64,000 nt of DNA from Proales similis (GCA_019059635.1 JAGVRJ010000006.1:744001-808000); one strand, 5' to 3'. Positions 41,772 to 53,492 are shown, counted from the stretch's first letter. Notes: a model not told the origin generated them from the letters alone. Program-made: numbers and translations.

Positions 41772-43318
41772 TTAAAATAAATCGAAGTGAATGTCGGTCG
41801 ATAGAAGCGGCAGAATTGTTTGAACCAAGCATAAGGTAGCTGACGTAAGAACTACAAGCGAAACGCAGCCGAGCGTAGCGAGCGCATTCGATTCAGACAC
41901 GTGAGCCTGAGTCTCGCTCGACTCCTTAAGCTTTATCTCAATGTCACGGAGCACTTGGATGCAAAGATCAGATTGATGGCCGAAGACGAATGCAATAGAA
42001 CGCAAATACCTGGCTCCACAAAGTGATAGGAAGCTTGAAAGCCTTTCGCGTCAAAGACATTGTTCGACCCGAACGTCACATGGAAAAAGCTTCCGTCAGA
42101 CATGACCGCCCTGGGCTTGTTTGGACCACAATAGCGTCGGAAAAAGCGGTCACGATTTTGAAAATTCGATAGCTCTACGTAGTCACTCTTGGTCTCAGAA
42201 GTGCATCTTAAAAAATGCCAAGTCGGCGTCAGACAGCTCAGAGTGAAATAAGCAAAAGGCGGCAAATATTACTGCTCGACTCCCTCGACATCGAATGTGT
42301 GAAAGGTAACCTGAACTCGCTGTTGAGGCTGCCCAATGAAATAATAATGACAAACGAGATCACGCGGATAGAGTCCAGGGTAGTTGGGCGATGAGAAGTA
42401 GCCGTCGCGGCGCTGCTGGCTATTGAAGTAAATCTTGCACTCTTTGTTGGCTGCCAAATCGCCGCCCTCCCTCAGGTCGAGTCCAAAATCTACAAATGAT
42501 GATCGTGAAAGCCTTTGAAAATGTTCGAGGGCTGCGCTCTTGCCTTTGACGAATTTGTAGCGAATGAGATATCCGCGGTAGAAGAGCTCTGACCGAGCTC
42601 GGTCTTTGAGCGAGTGAAATGCTCGGGGCACTGTTTTGAAGCGGACTTGCAGGAAATTGCTAGCTGACATGATTTGACGCGGCGTGAACGAAACATTAAT
42701 GCAATTGCAAAAATCGTATTCGCTATTTTCTAATTTCAGTTGAGTTGAGACCGAGTTCAATTTAGAGTTGTCTGACAAGGAGTGTTCGTAGAGACGGATG
42801 CAGATTGAATCCGTGTATCGGCAGCTTAAAGGCAATCGCTTGTTAAACAGCCCATGGCCCAGCAGACACCAATTGCGGAGCTTACTCAATTTTTCTAAAC
42901 TCGTTCAAGTCGTACGGATTGTAAAGGTCCAGATCTTCGTAAAAAAGCTGGATGCGCTCGTCTGGTCGGCCGTAGAATTTGTAAATGCATTCTATGGGCG
43001 GGCTGCTTTCATCCAGGTTTTCGTACAGTGCCGGCGCTTTAAGGTAACCCTCCGGACTGACCAAACTGTCGACAACCATTTCTTGGGTACAGCATTCTTG
43101 AAACGCACATGAGCAAAAGGGTCGAATGGTTGGCCAGAGGTCTAAGACAATGAGTTTTAGAAACCTGATTTCGACGGCGGCGCGACGCTTGACTTTTTTG
43201 AGTTGGCTTCTTCGGGTGCTGACAAGTCGAAGTTGCGCATGGCCAGGTTGGAGAAGTGGTCTCGAGAAAACGAGAGGCCGACGTGAAAGCACGCTAGCAC
43301 TACGCAAAGGACTCGCAT
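41772..43318 (-). CDS. CUB-domain membrane protein of the suppressor-of-lurcher (SOL-1) type
   Basis: Predicted secreted or anchored protein with a signal peptide (MRVLCVVLACFHVGLSFS) and two CUB-like domains. The first has VSPEGYLKAPALYENL, IECIYKFYGRPDERIQLFYED and CNCINVSFTPRQIMS. The second is typical: CKIYFNSQQRRDGYFSSPNY and PGLYPRDLVCHYYF, then VTFHTFDVEGVE, SDYVELSNFQNRDRFFRRYC, and FFHVTFGSNNVFDAKGFQAS. The C-terminus has one hydrophobic stretch (ALATLGCVSLVVLTSATLCL), a transmembrane span or lipid-anchor signal. In worms and insects this family modulates glutamate receptors; that role here is inference. Joins checked: PSKS/ECCTQEM, FRKI/DCRYTDS and HFVEP/VLRDIE, all GT-AG in phase. 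Confidence 0.8.
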
Positions 43319-45306
43319 CGGACTCTAATCTAAACGAGCCACACACAACTGGACGCTTAAATAGGGCCCAAAAGGCGGATATGAAAAAGTGCTTATCGAA
43401 CGGGCCCGCATTTGACGTAAATAGCGCAGAACGCTCAATACGACGGGCAGGCCAATATCCGCTTGGACTCAGGTGAAGCGAACGTTAGTTGCAAGCAAAC
43501 AGCCAAACAGACGTATAGGATGGACAAGCTTTAATTTACAAGCGTTGTTTTAATTAGAAAATAAAGAGAGAGTGTGATGCCCGAGTTTTTTTTTTTATTG
43601 GACTCGGATCGATCGTACGCCACGCATGCGTGGGCCTATTCCCGGTCGCGTTTCTCCTGATGACATTACTTTAACGTGCAGGCCGATTTTTGTCCACTTG
43701 CACGCTGCCAGTTAGCTTTACTTGACTTTTAATTAATAAGCAATGAGAAGAGAGAAGCCGAACCGCTCTCCTGGGAATATGAGCTAATGAATCAGGTCGT
43801 TTGACAGCGGCTTTATTATGATTCGTTTCTTCAGTTTCTTTCTTCGTTTATTTTTTAATCGATTGCTATTCTCATTTCATGGCTTTTCAGCTCAACGGAA
43901 GTCGGATGCTCTTCTGACGACGGCCACACGAACGCTCTGTGATTTCAAGGCACGGAAATTAGTTAAAATTGTTCACGTCTCACACAGCAGCAGATAGTAG
44001 ACAATATATAGATCGAAGGCTATGGAAAAATGAGCAGGAGATGCAGCTCAGAACCGCATTAATGGAAGGGACCGGGTGATGATATGGAGCCGGGTGTTCA
44101 TAACGATCCAGGCAGCCTGGCTGTGTGTTAATTGCCGCTGATCAGCGCTCCAATCAGAAATTGAAAGGTGACAGCAGGGGGGCTCATGATTTCCTCACAT
44201 GAATGCAAACGAGCCGCGAATTTTGTTTACGGCCACGACTGCCAGCGACTTACGACTTGTGTATTAACGGCGCACATCTATCTAATTGCAGTGAATTAAT
44301 TCTTTCTATTGGAATCCAGCTCTAGATGGCTCGTTTTATCTAATGAATACAAACAGTCCACTCGGGGCGCATTCCACTCCGTTTAATTTGACTAATTCGT
44401 ATTGTTCTAGTGCCTGTTCTAAACAGCACGTCACTCGAGCGGAAATCATATTCGCAAGTTGATAAATTTATCGCCTAATAGGCTGTGTCACATCGAGTAA
44501 ATTCTTGAATATCGGCCGATTCAGATCGAGTGCAGTTCGATGCCCTCGTACACTCTGAGGAAATTAGAATCGATCACTCGTGACACTCGCCCAACAAAAA
44601 TTCAGTCGCATCTGGAGCGAATCGAAATCTTCGCCGCCCGACCAAATGCACGATAGTCGTAGATGTATTGATTTTGATTTCAGTTTGTTGTAGAGCTGAA
44701 GCATGCACTCGCCGCTAAATCGGCTTATAAAGACATTCGCCCTGATGCTAGGTCCGTGTCGAGCGTGCTCTCTCTCTCTCTCTATCTATCGAGTGCTATC
44801 TTGCACTGAATTCAATTAAACAATTAGAACAAAAGGAGCGAGCTAAGAAGACACTCGACTTAACAGCCAGAACATGATGCAATCGATTGAAATCCAAGCC
44901 CTTGTTGTTCAAGCCGTCGTTCATCGTTTGCACCAATCTAGTCGTGTTTTTTTTTCGTGTAATTGAACGAGAGATAAAATCGCAATGCAAGCGCAATGCA
45001 AATTCCAAAACGTCTCCAACAACAAGTAAAACGTCGCTCATGTTTACACAATTATCGCTCTGCCATTTTTGTTGGTTGTTCCCACTTGAGAGCAAGCTCT
45101 AAATTGGACGCCAGGGAGCCGAGTGCTTTCTGATGATAATCAGCGGAAGCACAAGTTCTCTCGACCCTCCGTCAGCTCTCTTGAGCGATCAATGTTTGCT
45201 CCCAAATCTCGTTCATCCAGCCCTCGCCAAATAACCTCCGTTGCCTTTCTGGCTACGACGAGTTTTATTTGCAAAACCAAAATTGTCTCTGCTTAATCGC
45301 ATTAGG
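43319..45306. other. 2 kb spacer upstream of the CUB gene and downstream of tryptophan hydroxylase
   Basis: No gene I can support. It contains a 14-nt perfect palindrome (43620-43633), a T-run at about 43586-43598 and a CT microsatellite at about 44769-44783 followed by CTATCTATC. Several short open frames lack family resemblance. The length is unusual for this compact region, so regulatory DNA for the CUB gene is plausible. Confidence 0.45.
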
Positions 45307-47519
45307 CTAGTTCAGGGTCTCGGTGTCCAAACTAAGGTTTCTGAATGCATGCTCCAGACGTTTGTATTGACGCACAAGTTTGCGCTTTTTCTCCGCATCG
45401 CTCTCGTCCAACTCGCTGAACTCGAGCTTCTTCAGCGCGTCGAATATGATGCAAATTTCGCCTTTGAGATCGCTGACCACGTTTGAAACTTGCTGTGTAT
45501 TGCTGAGAATCTCAATGCTCTGATTGTACGGATTGTATCTAACAGCAAACGGTCGCTTTATCTTCATTGTGAATTGCCTTTTGAGAAAATTTCATTTTCA
45601 TCCATTGTTCTCTAGGCAAGCATTCACAAATTGCAAACCTCATTTGCTCCTTGGCTTTTTTGAACGAGTCCGATTCAAAGTAGCATTCCTGGAATGTGGT
45701 GATCAGACACTCCTGCTTGCTTGTTACCTCCGGGTCGAACTTGAGCTTCACCGAGTCAGACGACAATGCGTGCTTTTCAAGTTTAATTAATGACCAGTGT
45801 CAGACGATAAATATTGAAAATGACCAAAAGAAAATAGACAAAGAGGGTACCTTAAGCTCTGATATTGAAGACAAGAGACCTGCTCCGTAGGCTCGCAGTT
45901 CGCCGTCCTGTCGACACAAGCCGAATTCGACTGTGAAAAAGTAACACTTCAGAAATTGGGAATTGGTGAGAAAAATTTGAACCAAAAAAGAAAACAACTG
46001 GCGATTTGAGCAGCAGGCGACTTACCGTGGCGAGCTTTTTCACGTCGTTCTCCGACGCTCCGATTGCGGCCAGACCGATCTCATGAGAAAACTGCGCAAA
46101 TGTGGGATCGGCCAGCAACGGGATGTGCCCGAGCAGCTCATGACAGCAGTCTCTGCTCAGTTGGTAACGAATTATCAGAGAATAAATGAAAAGAGCTCAA
46201 GATCAGGTGACTAACGGCTCTGGCGTGTAGAAAGGACACGATGAATGCCGGATGTACTGTGTGCAGTGAAAGACACGAAAAGCGAGGCCGTAGAGAAAGT
46301 CGCGCGGGCTGAGATAGCCGGCGACTGGTCGAACCACGAAGCCGGTTCGCTCTTTGAGGAAGCGCGAGACGTCTTCCAGCTGCGGTATATTGTCCTCTCG
46401 ATAGCCGCAATATTTGTTTAGCAGCGGCCAGTTGGCAAGATATTCCTTGCACGCATGAGACGGATAGAGCGACGTCAGGGTGCGGTAAACAACTCCCCAA
46501 GTCTTGATCTCTTCATCAGTGTACTCGATTCGAGGTATCGGATCGCCTCTGAGCACAAAGATCAACGTCAGGGCTAGTTTTAGAGCTACGAGCTTTAGAG
46601 TTTTAATGCACTTACAACTTGTAGTTGAGCGCCACCTCGCTAAAGTAGTTTCTTCTCTTCTTGTAGACTTCGTCTCTGAAGCCCTAAATTGATTGAAGGC
46701 AGTCAGTAAATAGAGAGGACACTGCAACGAGCAATTGGCGTTCAAAGTTACCGGGTGATCAGCGTCCAGGTCGCCGGACGAATACATCAATACTCTCTTG
46801 GACGTGACGTCCAAGTCAGAGATTTTGGTCGGAAACCACGGACACTCTTCGGCTTCAACTAAAATCGCACACATGTGTGATTACGCAGTGAGGAGAGAAC
46901 GGCAATGTGGCATTGTGAAAGAATAATTGGCCTACTTCTGGGCACCCCGTCGCAACTGAACGAGTCAGAAATTTCGCTAGTTATTGATTTGATGTCTTCG
47001 ATTGAGTCGTCGTCGTCGTTAGCACTCGTTTTCCTCGAGTTGACTTCGTTCTTGAAGGTGATGTGCGACACTTGTCTCTTGAGCGATTTCACCAAATTGG
47101 TCATTTTCACTTCGCCCTTTTTTGCTTCCAGATTGACAAATATGTCAAACTCTGAGTCGGTTCTTCTTGACTTTCTCGACTCAATGTGAATCACATTGAG
47201 CCCGTTGTTCTGTGTTTCCGATCGAGTTGACATGAACAAATTGATTTAAATCAAAATTCGAGATCTACTTGAAAGACTTGAAGGGCCTTGGCGAGGCCGC
47301 CAACTCGATCTTTCAGGGTGAAGATGAACGCAGCGTTCTTGTTGTCCGTGTTCAGCTTGTTGACTGTTTCAATTAGATCAGAGTCGAGGCCGATCTCTTC
47401 CTCTGAACTGTTCATCCTTTTCTGTTCGGGTCCGGCTGAGATGGCGGCAGAAAAGAATTAAAAAAGAAAACGCGCGTTACTTCAAGGCAGCGAAAATAAG
47501 TGGATTTGTCAAAGTCCAT
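45307..47519 (-). CDS. TPH: Tryptophan hydroxylase (serotonin synthesis)
   Basis: Pterin- and iron-dependent enzyme catalysing the first, rate-limiting step of serotonin synthesis. ACT domain: [20 protein letters not shown] and [20 protein letters not shown]. Catalytic core: [78 protein letters not shown], then [21 protein letters not shown] with both iron-ligand His. The iron-ligand Glu is in [15 protein letters not shown], followed by [34 protein letters not shown] and CYFFTVEFG fit TPH rather than PAH or TH. The start at 47519 ([19 protein letters not shown]) was chosen because a TATA box lies 56-63 nt upstream; ATG at 47415 is the alternative. A coiled-coil tetramerisation helix ends the protein. 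Confidence 0.93.
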
Positions 47520-47574
47520 TTCTGCAGTACGAATAAACGTCTTTCTGGCTCAGCTCAGCTCACAACTTCTTTTG

Positions 47575-47582
47575 TTTTTATA
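47575..47582 (-). promoter_or_regulatory. TATA box of the tryptophan hydroxylase gene
   Basis: TATAAAAA on the minus strand, giving a predicted start near 47550 and a leader of about 30 nt before ATG 47519. A GAGCTGAGCTGAGC direct repeat lies just downstream of it. Confidence 0.5.
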
Positions 47583-48108
47583 CCGGAGCTGAGCGGTTGG
47601 CCATTGATCGGCACGCCCACGATGCTATCAAGAGAAGACTTGGTGACAGATAATTAAGATGTTTTCTGCCGATCTGTCTCGTTCTGTCAAAAGCGGTCTC
47701 AGATTCAGGGTGAGATAGACAAAGAGAGGCAGCGTATTAGATTGCAATCGCCATCAAAACCACAAGAGCAACAACCGCATTTGTATTCGACTTTGATTAG
47801 CATGCAAATTTAATGAGGTAATCAAGACGTCGCGTCGCGAGAAGCCCTCTCTTGATTAAGAACGACCTTGGGAAGCTGTTTTTAATCTGCGATTTGTCAA
47901 AGTCTGCTGATCAGCATTTCGGCTCTGTGCGTTGCCTGCGTCAAACAATGTGCGTCAACGAGTAATTCTTGCTTGTTTTATTTATTTTTAGAAACAGAAA
48001 TGCCTCTTGGGCTAAATGCGCTTGCGAACAGCATGGAATGTGCGTATAGAGAGAGAATAGAAAAAATGGCAACAGCTAAAAGATGCCTGGATGCGGCTGA
48101 AATGCGAT
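47583..48108. other. Spacer upstream of tryptophan hydroxylase
   Basis: About 525 nt between the hydroxylase promoter and the stop codon of the next minus-strand gene. No coding sequence recognised. Confidence 0.35.
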
Positions 48109-51100
48109 CTACTTGGTGTCGCTGATTATGAAGCTCAGCAGGAAGAGGGCTGTGATGAGCAAAGCGTTGGATTGAATCGACGCAGCTTTGGCTATTCGAC
48201 ACTTGAGCTGAAAGAATCTGCTCTCAAGCGAAGTGTTGGACATCAGAGTGAACCATTCCTTCTCGAGCTGATCGCCAGGATAGAAATCGTTCCTGTCCAA
48301 ATAGGGATATTCGAAGCCAGCGCGGCATTGACACTTGTAGCCGCCCTTCACAAATCCTCGGCCCGACACATGAATGCACTTGAAGAGCGTTTTAGCCGTG
48401 GCCGTGTCGGTCAGCTGTTTAGAAAGGTGAAGTTCAACTTACCACTGTGCTGTGATAGTCACATCGATCGGTGTTTTTGAAAGCGTTTGCCACGTTATAC
48501 GCCATTGGGCATTGGTTGATGTCAAGATCGTCCAGTTTCACGTCGATTCTGACCACTCCGCTAGAATGGAGGCAGTCAGCTCCGATTCAAAAGCTCACAA
48601 ACATTGGTCTGAGCTATTTACCGAAACTCGAGGCCAGTTCCGAACTCGTCCTTGCCAAAGAATGGCACCGAATAGGTGATTATCCAGTCCCTGGGAAGTA
48701 GATTGCTCTCATCGCACTGGAATCGCGGAGCGAACCACTGACCGTGCCTGGTGAATTGAATAGACAATATTCGACTAGTTGAGCTCTGCTCTCAATTCTT
48801 ACTTTAGCTTCGGAGCGTAAAAGTATTGAGGATATCCCGATTCGTATGGAACTCTGATTTTGCCCACATAATCTCCTCGAATGAACGGCTTCAAATAGAA
48901 CTGATCGAGCTGCGAGAGCTCGGGCGCGCTCGCCCAGCGAGACTTGATCGCCTGGAACCAGTTTTCGTTTACGTAGCCTCTCGGCAGACCAGTCAAGTCG
49001 ACCATTCTGTAGTGCTTTTGAATCTCCACGTTCAAGCTATCTCTCTCTCTGAACGCGTACGGGCCAAAGTAGGGCTTGTCTGGCCTGAATTTGTTTCGAT
49101 CGAAAAAGATGCCCACGCCGACAGCCTTCATCAGTTCGCCATTAGTCTTCAAACGAGCGCTTAAGAAAAACACGAACGGCTAACCTTGAAATCGGCGCCG
49201 ACCGCAGAAATGACCTCGGCGTAAAGCTGCTCTTCAGAAATGGGCTTCTCGGCCTTTCTCAGCGGAAAGTCTTCTTCAGGATTGACAATCTGATAGAAAG
49301 AGCTGAGAAAGTGCGATATGGACAGAGCCAATCTGGCCTGAGATTCGAACTGGTCCCTTGCTCCGTAAATGACATCGCCGGGCAAGGATCGCTCGCTCTC
49401 GCTAAATTTGTCGCAGTTTCGACGCCCGTTGTCGCTGGCCAAGCGCTCGTAGGCGTCAAAGATTTTGTTGATTCGAGTCGTCGGATGGAAGGCGTATCGC
49501 TTCACTCTCGAATGCGACTGGTCCTCGGCCTGAATTTTCTCCAAGAGCTCTTGGAAGTAGCTGGTCGCCTGGTCTTTCATCACCTGCTCGGGCGTTTCCA
49601 AAGAGATCGAGGCCAGCGCGAGCTGAGCTGCCGGCGTCAAGCTCTCCCAGCTGTCCACGGAATTGGCAGTTATGCCGTCGATCTGAGAAGTGTAGACATC
49701 TTGCCGTTTCTTGCGAAAGTGCGAGATCAACTCTGTGTTGGACTCGATCACATTTAGAGGCACTTGCTGGAACACTTGGAACGAACAAGTGAATAGCGGC
49801 CGTTTTCCGACAGCTGATGCTCAAATACTTACAGTCGACCGGGATGCAGTCGAAATTCTTCTCGTACTCTTCTCTGGTCGATTTCTCGATGAGTTCTCCT
49901 TTGAACGGCCCGTTCTGGTATGGTGGATAGCGATAGCCAGGCTGGCACATGCACTGGTAGCCTCCTCGTCGGAAGCCGAATCCATTCAACGGCTCGCACT
50001 TTGATTAAACAAATTGTGTGAACTTTTAGGCAAGAAATTTTTCCATCAACTCGTTTACTCTGGTGGTCTTTTTGCACTTGTGGGTGCCAGCGAAATAGTT
50101 CTTGTCACTTGATTGGCCGACGTCAGGGCTGAAATCGTCGCACTGATTAATGTCCATCATGATGACGTCAATGCTGGCGACTGCGACGGCCAGATAGCGA
50201 AACGATTGAACATTGCGATATTCAGTGTGGCGCGGGTAGACGTCGACAATGGGCGAGGTGGCCGAAATGATCCACTGGTTGGCGCGGCCGCAGTCGAAAT
50301 AGGGCTTGGTCCATTTTATTTGACCGGGCTCGTCACCGGCTCCTGGTGGGCCGTAGAACTGCATCGGCTGACTTCCGATGTTGAATTCGCCCACTTTCTT
50401 GGCCGTCTTCAACGAGTAGTAGTGCACGACCTTTCCGTTGTATAGATCGGTCGATGACGGGTCTGGCAGCCAGGCGAAATACCAGTTGTTGCCTTTGTAG
50501 TATTTGCTCGTGTACATGTTGCTTCGTCCGGCGCCGAGGTCGACCACTTGAAGGCGAAAGGCATTAGAAAGACTACTTGGGCATTTTGAGGCCAGGAAAA
50601 CTTACCGCGGATCGTCTCATTGGTCCATTTGTGGCGCCAGTTGAACGCGTCGAAAAAGTCGTCATCGCGCCAGGCAAACGGTGCGAAACGAGGCACGGTC
50701 TTGTTGAAATAGTTCTTGTACCAGTGCGTGTAGGCCTTGTCCGTGTCGTAAATGATCGCCGAGGAGTTTATGTGCGCCAGGCCCCCGCTGATATCTGCCA
50801 TCGTGTGAAGATAGTAGTACATCAAGCCGGGCTCGTCAAAGTCAAACAAGCTCTGCAGTTGATAGCTGTAAAGAATGGCGTTCTTGTGCGCCACATTGCG
50901 CACATGAAGTAGCTGTGTCCTATTCGAGACTATGATTCCCTTCTTGAGCATGTCGATGGTCGGCAGGCGATAAACAACATCCTCTGTTAGCTCAAGCTCG
51001 CTGGGCTGCTTCTGGGCGCAGTTTGCGGCAGTTACCGCGTTCATTTTGTCCATTATCTCGTTTATCTTGTCGTAAGTTATCCAATCGTACTGACCAAGGC

Positions 51101-51143
51101 CAGTGCCAACCAGACACAACAGCGTCAATGCAGCTCGCCACAT
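48109..51143 (-). CDS. Tandem GPR158-like ectodomain protein (two Cache/EGF-like modules, no seven-helix domain)
   Basis: Signal peptide MWRAALTLLCLVGTGLGQ, then two copies of a module resembling the extracellular part of GPR158/GPR179 and Drosophila CG31760. Module 1: INEIMDKMNAVTAANC, IKWTKPYFDCGRANQWIISA, IDVIMMDINQCDDF, then CEPLNGFGFRRGGYQCMCQP and GYRYPPYQNGPFKGELIEKS. Module 2: INKIFDAYERLASDNGRRNC, ARDQFESQARLALSISHFLS, ELMKAVGVGIFFDRNKFRPD, WIITYSVPFFG, IDVKLDDLDINQCPMA, then GRGFVKGGYKCQCRAGFEYP and YLDRNDFYPGDQLEKEWF. The protein ends in a short hydrophobic tail (SNALLITALFLLSFIISDTK), which looks like a GPI-anchor signal. The seven transmembrane helices expected after the EGF-like part are absent. 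A ligand-binding or decoy role outside the cell is inference. Confidence 0.65.
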
Positions 51144-51708
51144 TACTGCTCTCTCTCTTTTTCTCAGTTAGCAATTGAGCGCGGGGTCATCCAGGTTTTT
51201 CTAGGTTATCAGACTTTAATTTATGAATGGGTTCAAATGCAAATGGTCACTGCCTGTCCTCATTATTCGTTCGTCCCCTTCTTTAACCGTAGCATGTCTT
51301 GGCGCAGACACTTTTCAGGTCAACATACCTGCTGGCCGCTCTTGGTTTATTGGAAAGGCCTCTTTTCGCCTTATTTACGCTATCCCCTTCTTCGCCTTGA
51401 AACCGAGAACCTTCAAAACTTGAAAAACTACATTTTCAAGTTTGTTGGTACCCCATTACCCCAACTGGCAGTCTGGTGGTAATCTTGACCGATCACGTCA
51501 AATGTGACCATCTCACATGCTCGCGCGAGTTTTGTCCTTGAGGGATCGAGAAGAGCTGACATGAAGCAATCAAACGCCTTCTGCTCTTACGGACTTGATC
51601 AAGCCGATTGAAAATGGACGAGAAATCGGACAAAACCGAGACTAGCCGGAGAAATGAAAACTTCTTAGCATGAGAGTAGACATGCGCATAGATGAGCATT
51701 GATCCATC
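51144..51708. other. Divergent spacer between the GPR158-like gene and NABP
   Basis: 565 nt, presumably holding two divergent promoters. No feature recognised; no obvious TATA box at the expected distance on either strand. Confidence 0.35.
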
Positions 51709-52137
51709 ATGAGCGTTTCGAATGCTCGCTGCATCTTCATCAAGGATCTGCAGCCAAATCAGAAGAGCGTGAACCTACAAGCGATTGTGCTGGACATTGC
51801 CAAGCCGACCCAGACCAAAGACGGGCACGAAGTGCGGACCGTTCGCATTGCAGACAAGACAGGCTCGATAAATTTAAGCGTTTGGAATGAATACGGCCAA
51901 GTGTTGCGCGAAGGCGACATAATTCGTCTGAACGGCTGCTTCACGCAGATCTGGAAGAACACACTGCAGGTGAAGGTCGGCAACAAAGGCCAAATAATAA
52001 AATGCGGCGACTTTATGATGCAGTTCAGCGAAACGCCCGACATGAGCATACTCTCGTCGGAAGTGCTCAAAGAGGTTCAAGAACAGCAGGGCACAATCAA
52101 GCCGCCGAACGGCAAGCCTAGCTCACAGCCCAAATGA
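51709..52137 (+). CDS. NABP: SOSS complex subunit B / nucleic-acid-binding protein (hSSB type)
   Basis: Single-stranded DNA-binding protein of 142 residues with one OB fold, a sensor of DNA damage in the SOSS complex. Family blocks are FIKDLQPNQKSVNLQAIVLD, TKDGHEVRTVRIADKTGSIN, LSVWNEYGQVLREGDIIRLN and GDFMMQFSETPDMS, aligned over the whole OB fold of human NABP1/2. The tail is short and Pro/Gln/Ser-rich. It is a single exon with a poly(A) signal at 52201. The convergent GPCR gene ends at 52224, so the two 3' ends nearly touch. Confidence 0.92.
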   Translation: MSVSNARCIFIKDLQPNQKSVNLQAIVLDIAKPTQTKDGHEVRTVRIADKTGSINLSVWNEYGQVLREGDIIRLNGCFTQIWKNTLQVKVGNKGQIIKCGDFMMQFSETPDMSILSSEVLKEVQEQQGTIKPPNGKPSSQPK

Positions 52138-52223
52138 AACGCGGCCAATTGCAATCAAAATTGAACTTTTTTATTTTTTAAATTCGACTAAATTTGAACG
52201 AATAAAGAGGACACAAACAAGAG

Positions 52224-53267
52224 TTAGACCGGGCTCGGAGTTTGCCTCTCTTTTCGATCGGTACCAGTGACACGTGACTTGACGTCTTGAAATAGCGAGT
52301 TGCGCTCCTCATTGGGCATTTCGATGTCGACGCTCAGCCAGCAAAGAGCGTACAATTTGTTTCTAAACTCGATGCTGAAGTAGAAGCAAATGAGAAAGGT
52401 AGAGGCCGAGTTGATGGCCAGAAGGAGATCAGTGACCTCGCGCACGGCCCTTATAAGATAGCTGGCGTTGGCGTAGCCCAGATTCATCACTGTTAGAATG
52501 GCGTCCGGGATCATGCAGATGGTGAAAGTGAGCACGATGGTGAGCAGCATGCGGGTCACGCTTGACTTGGTCTTGTTCGCTCGGCTGTTGTCCATTTTGT
52601 TTCGGTAGATTATGCGAACGATTAGATAGTCGAGATAGATGAGCAGAACGAGAGGAATAAACGCCTTAACACTCGGATTGAAGTAATTGTAGAGCGATTG
52701 AAGCGGCACATCTCCTATGCGGCTATTCAGCAGGCGATGAAGAGTTGCGTTTGAGCGTTCCGATTCGGGACTCACGTAGATCGGCGATGGAATCGAGATT
52801 AGCGCCGATAGGGCGATGATTATCGCGCAGAAGCCGACTGCTTGTCGGTAATGACGCGCAATAAATTGCTTTGTTTGATGTTTGGCAACCACGTACCAGC
52901 GATCGAATGCGATCGCTACCGTCAGCCAGGCGGTGTTCAGAGCCGTGAACAGGAATATGTAGTGCGAGTACGGATAGAGAGTAGTAAAGAGCAGATTGGC
53001 CTTTTCGGCGTCAACTCGGCTCAGCAGGTTGACAATAAAGTAGAGAAAGTCATTGCCCAGTTTGAGCATGTCGTTCAGCGACAACGCGATCAAGTACAAA
53101 TTTGTGGAATTTTTCACGCTTCGCTTGTAAATGATTACATTCAGTAGATTTCCGATCATTCCCAGCAAGCTGATGAACGGCAACAGATAGAGACCGGTCA
53201 CGAGCTGAATAGTCTTGAAAAGCTGCTCATGAGGATCTGGGCCATTTGTGGCGTTTGGCTCATTCAT
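52224..53267 (-). CDS. Rhodopsin-class G-protein-coupled receptor, probably a peptide receptor
   Basis: A 347-residue seven-helix receptor in one exon. Visible features are N-terminal glycosylation sites (NAT), TM1 GMIGNLLNVIIYKRS, TM2 NLYLIALSLNDMLKL, TM3 ending WLTVAIAFDRWYVVAKH (DRW replaces the usual DRY), TM6 LLTIVLTFTICMIPDAILTV, and TM7 SASTFLICFYFSIEFRNKLY (the NPxxY motif is changed to TFLICFY). A cysteine pair linking TM3 to the second extracellular loop is not evident. The pattern resembles invertebrate FMRFamide- or myosuppressin-like receptors, but the ligand cannot be assigned. The altered DRY and NPxxY motifs may affect coupling. Confidence 0.8.
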   Translation of the reverse strand: MNEPNATNGPDPHEQLFKTIQLVTGLYLLPFISLLGMIGNLLNVIIYKRSVKNSTNLYLIALSLNDMLKLGNDFLYFIVNLLSRVDAEKANLLFTTLYPYSHYIFLFTALNTAWLTVAIAFDRWYVVAKHQTKQFIARHYRQAVGFCAIIIALSALISIPSPIYVSPESERSNATLHRLLNSRIGDVPLQSLYNYFNPSVKAFIPLVLLIYLDYLIVRIIYRNKMDNSRANKTKSSVTRMLLTIVLTFTICMIPDAILTVMNLGYANASYLIRAVREVTDLLLAINSASTFLICFYFSIEFRNKLYALCWLSVDIEMPNEERNSLFQDVKSRVTGTDRKERQTPSPV

Positions 53268-53492
53268 TCTATCTATTTTCTGCTCGCCTTATTCTCCCGT
53301 GTGTCTCCCTTCCTCTCTCTTTCTCTCTGCGGGTCGGTTACAGAAATAATCGAGTAGATCTGAAATGGTTGTTGAGAACAAACAGGTAAATAGCAAATGG
53401 CAATACATTCTGCAATTCAAAGCAAATTTGATCAAACTTGCTGTTGTTTTAAGAGCTCGCTTTGAGCCTTAATAAAGCTCTTTCTTGGCATC

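Noticed and set aside
43120-43240. A 23-nt intron in the CUB gene (ending CTTAG).
   Set aside because: A later AG in the same phase gives an intron of about 68 nt and an equally good protein, so the ultra-short intron is unnecessary.
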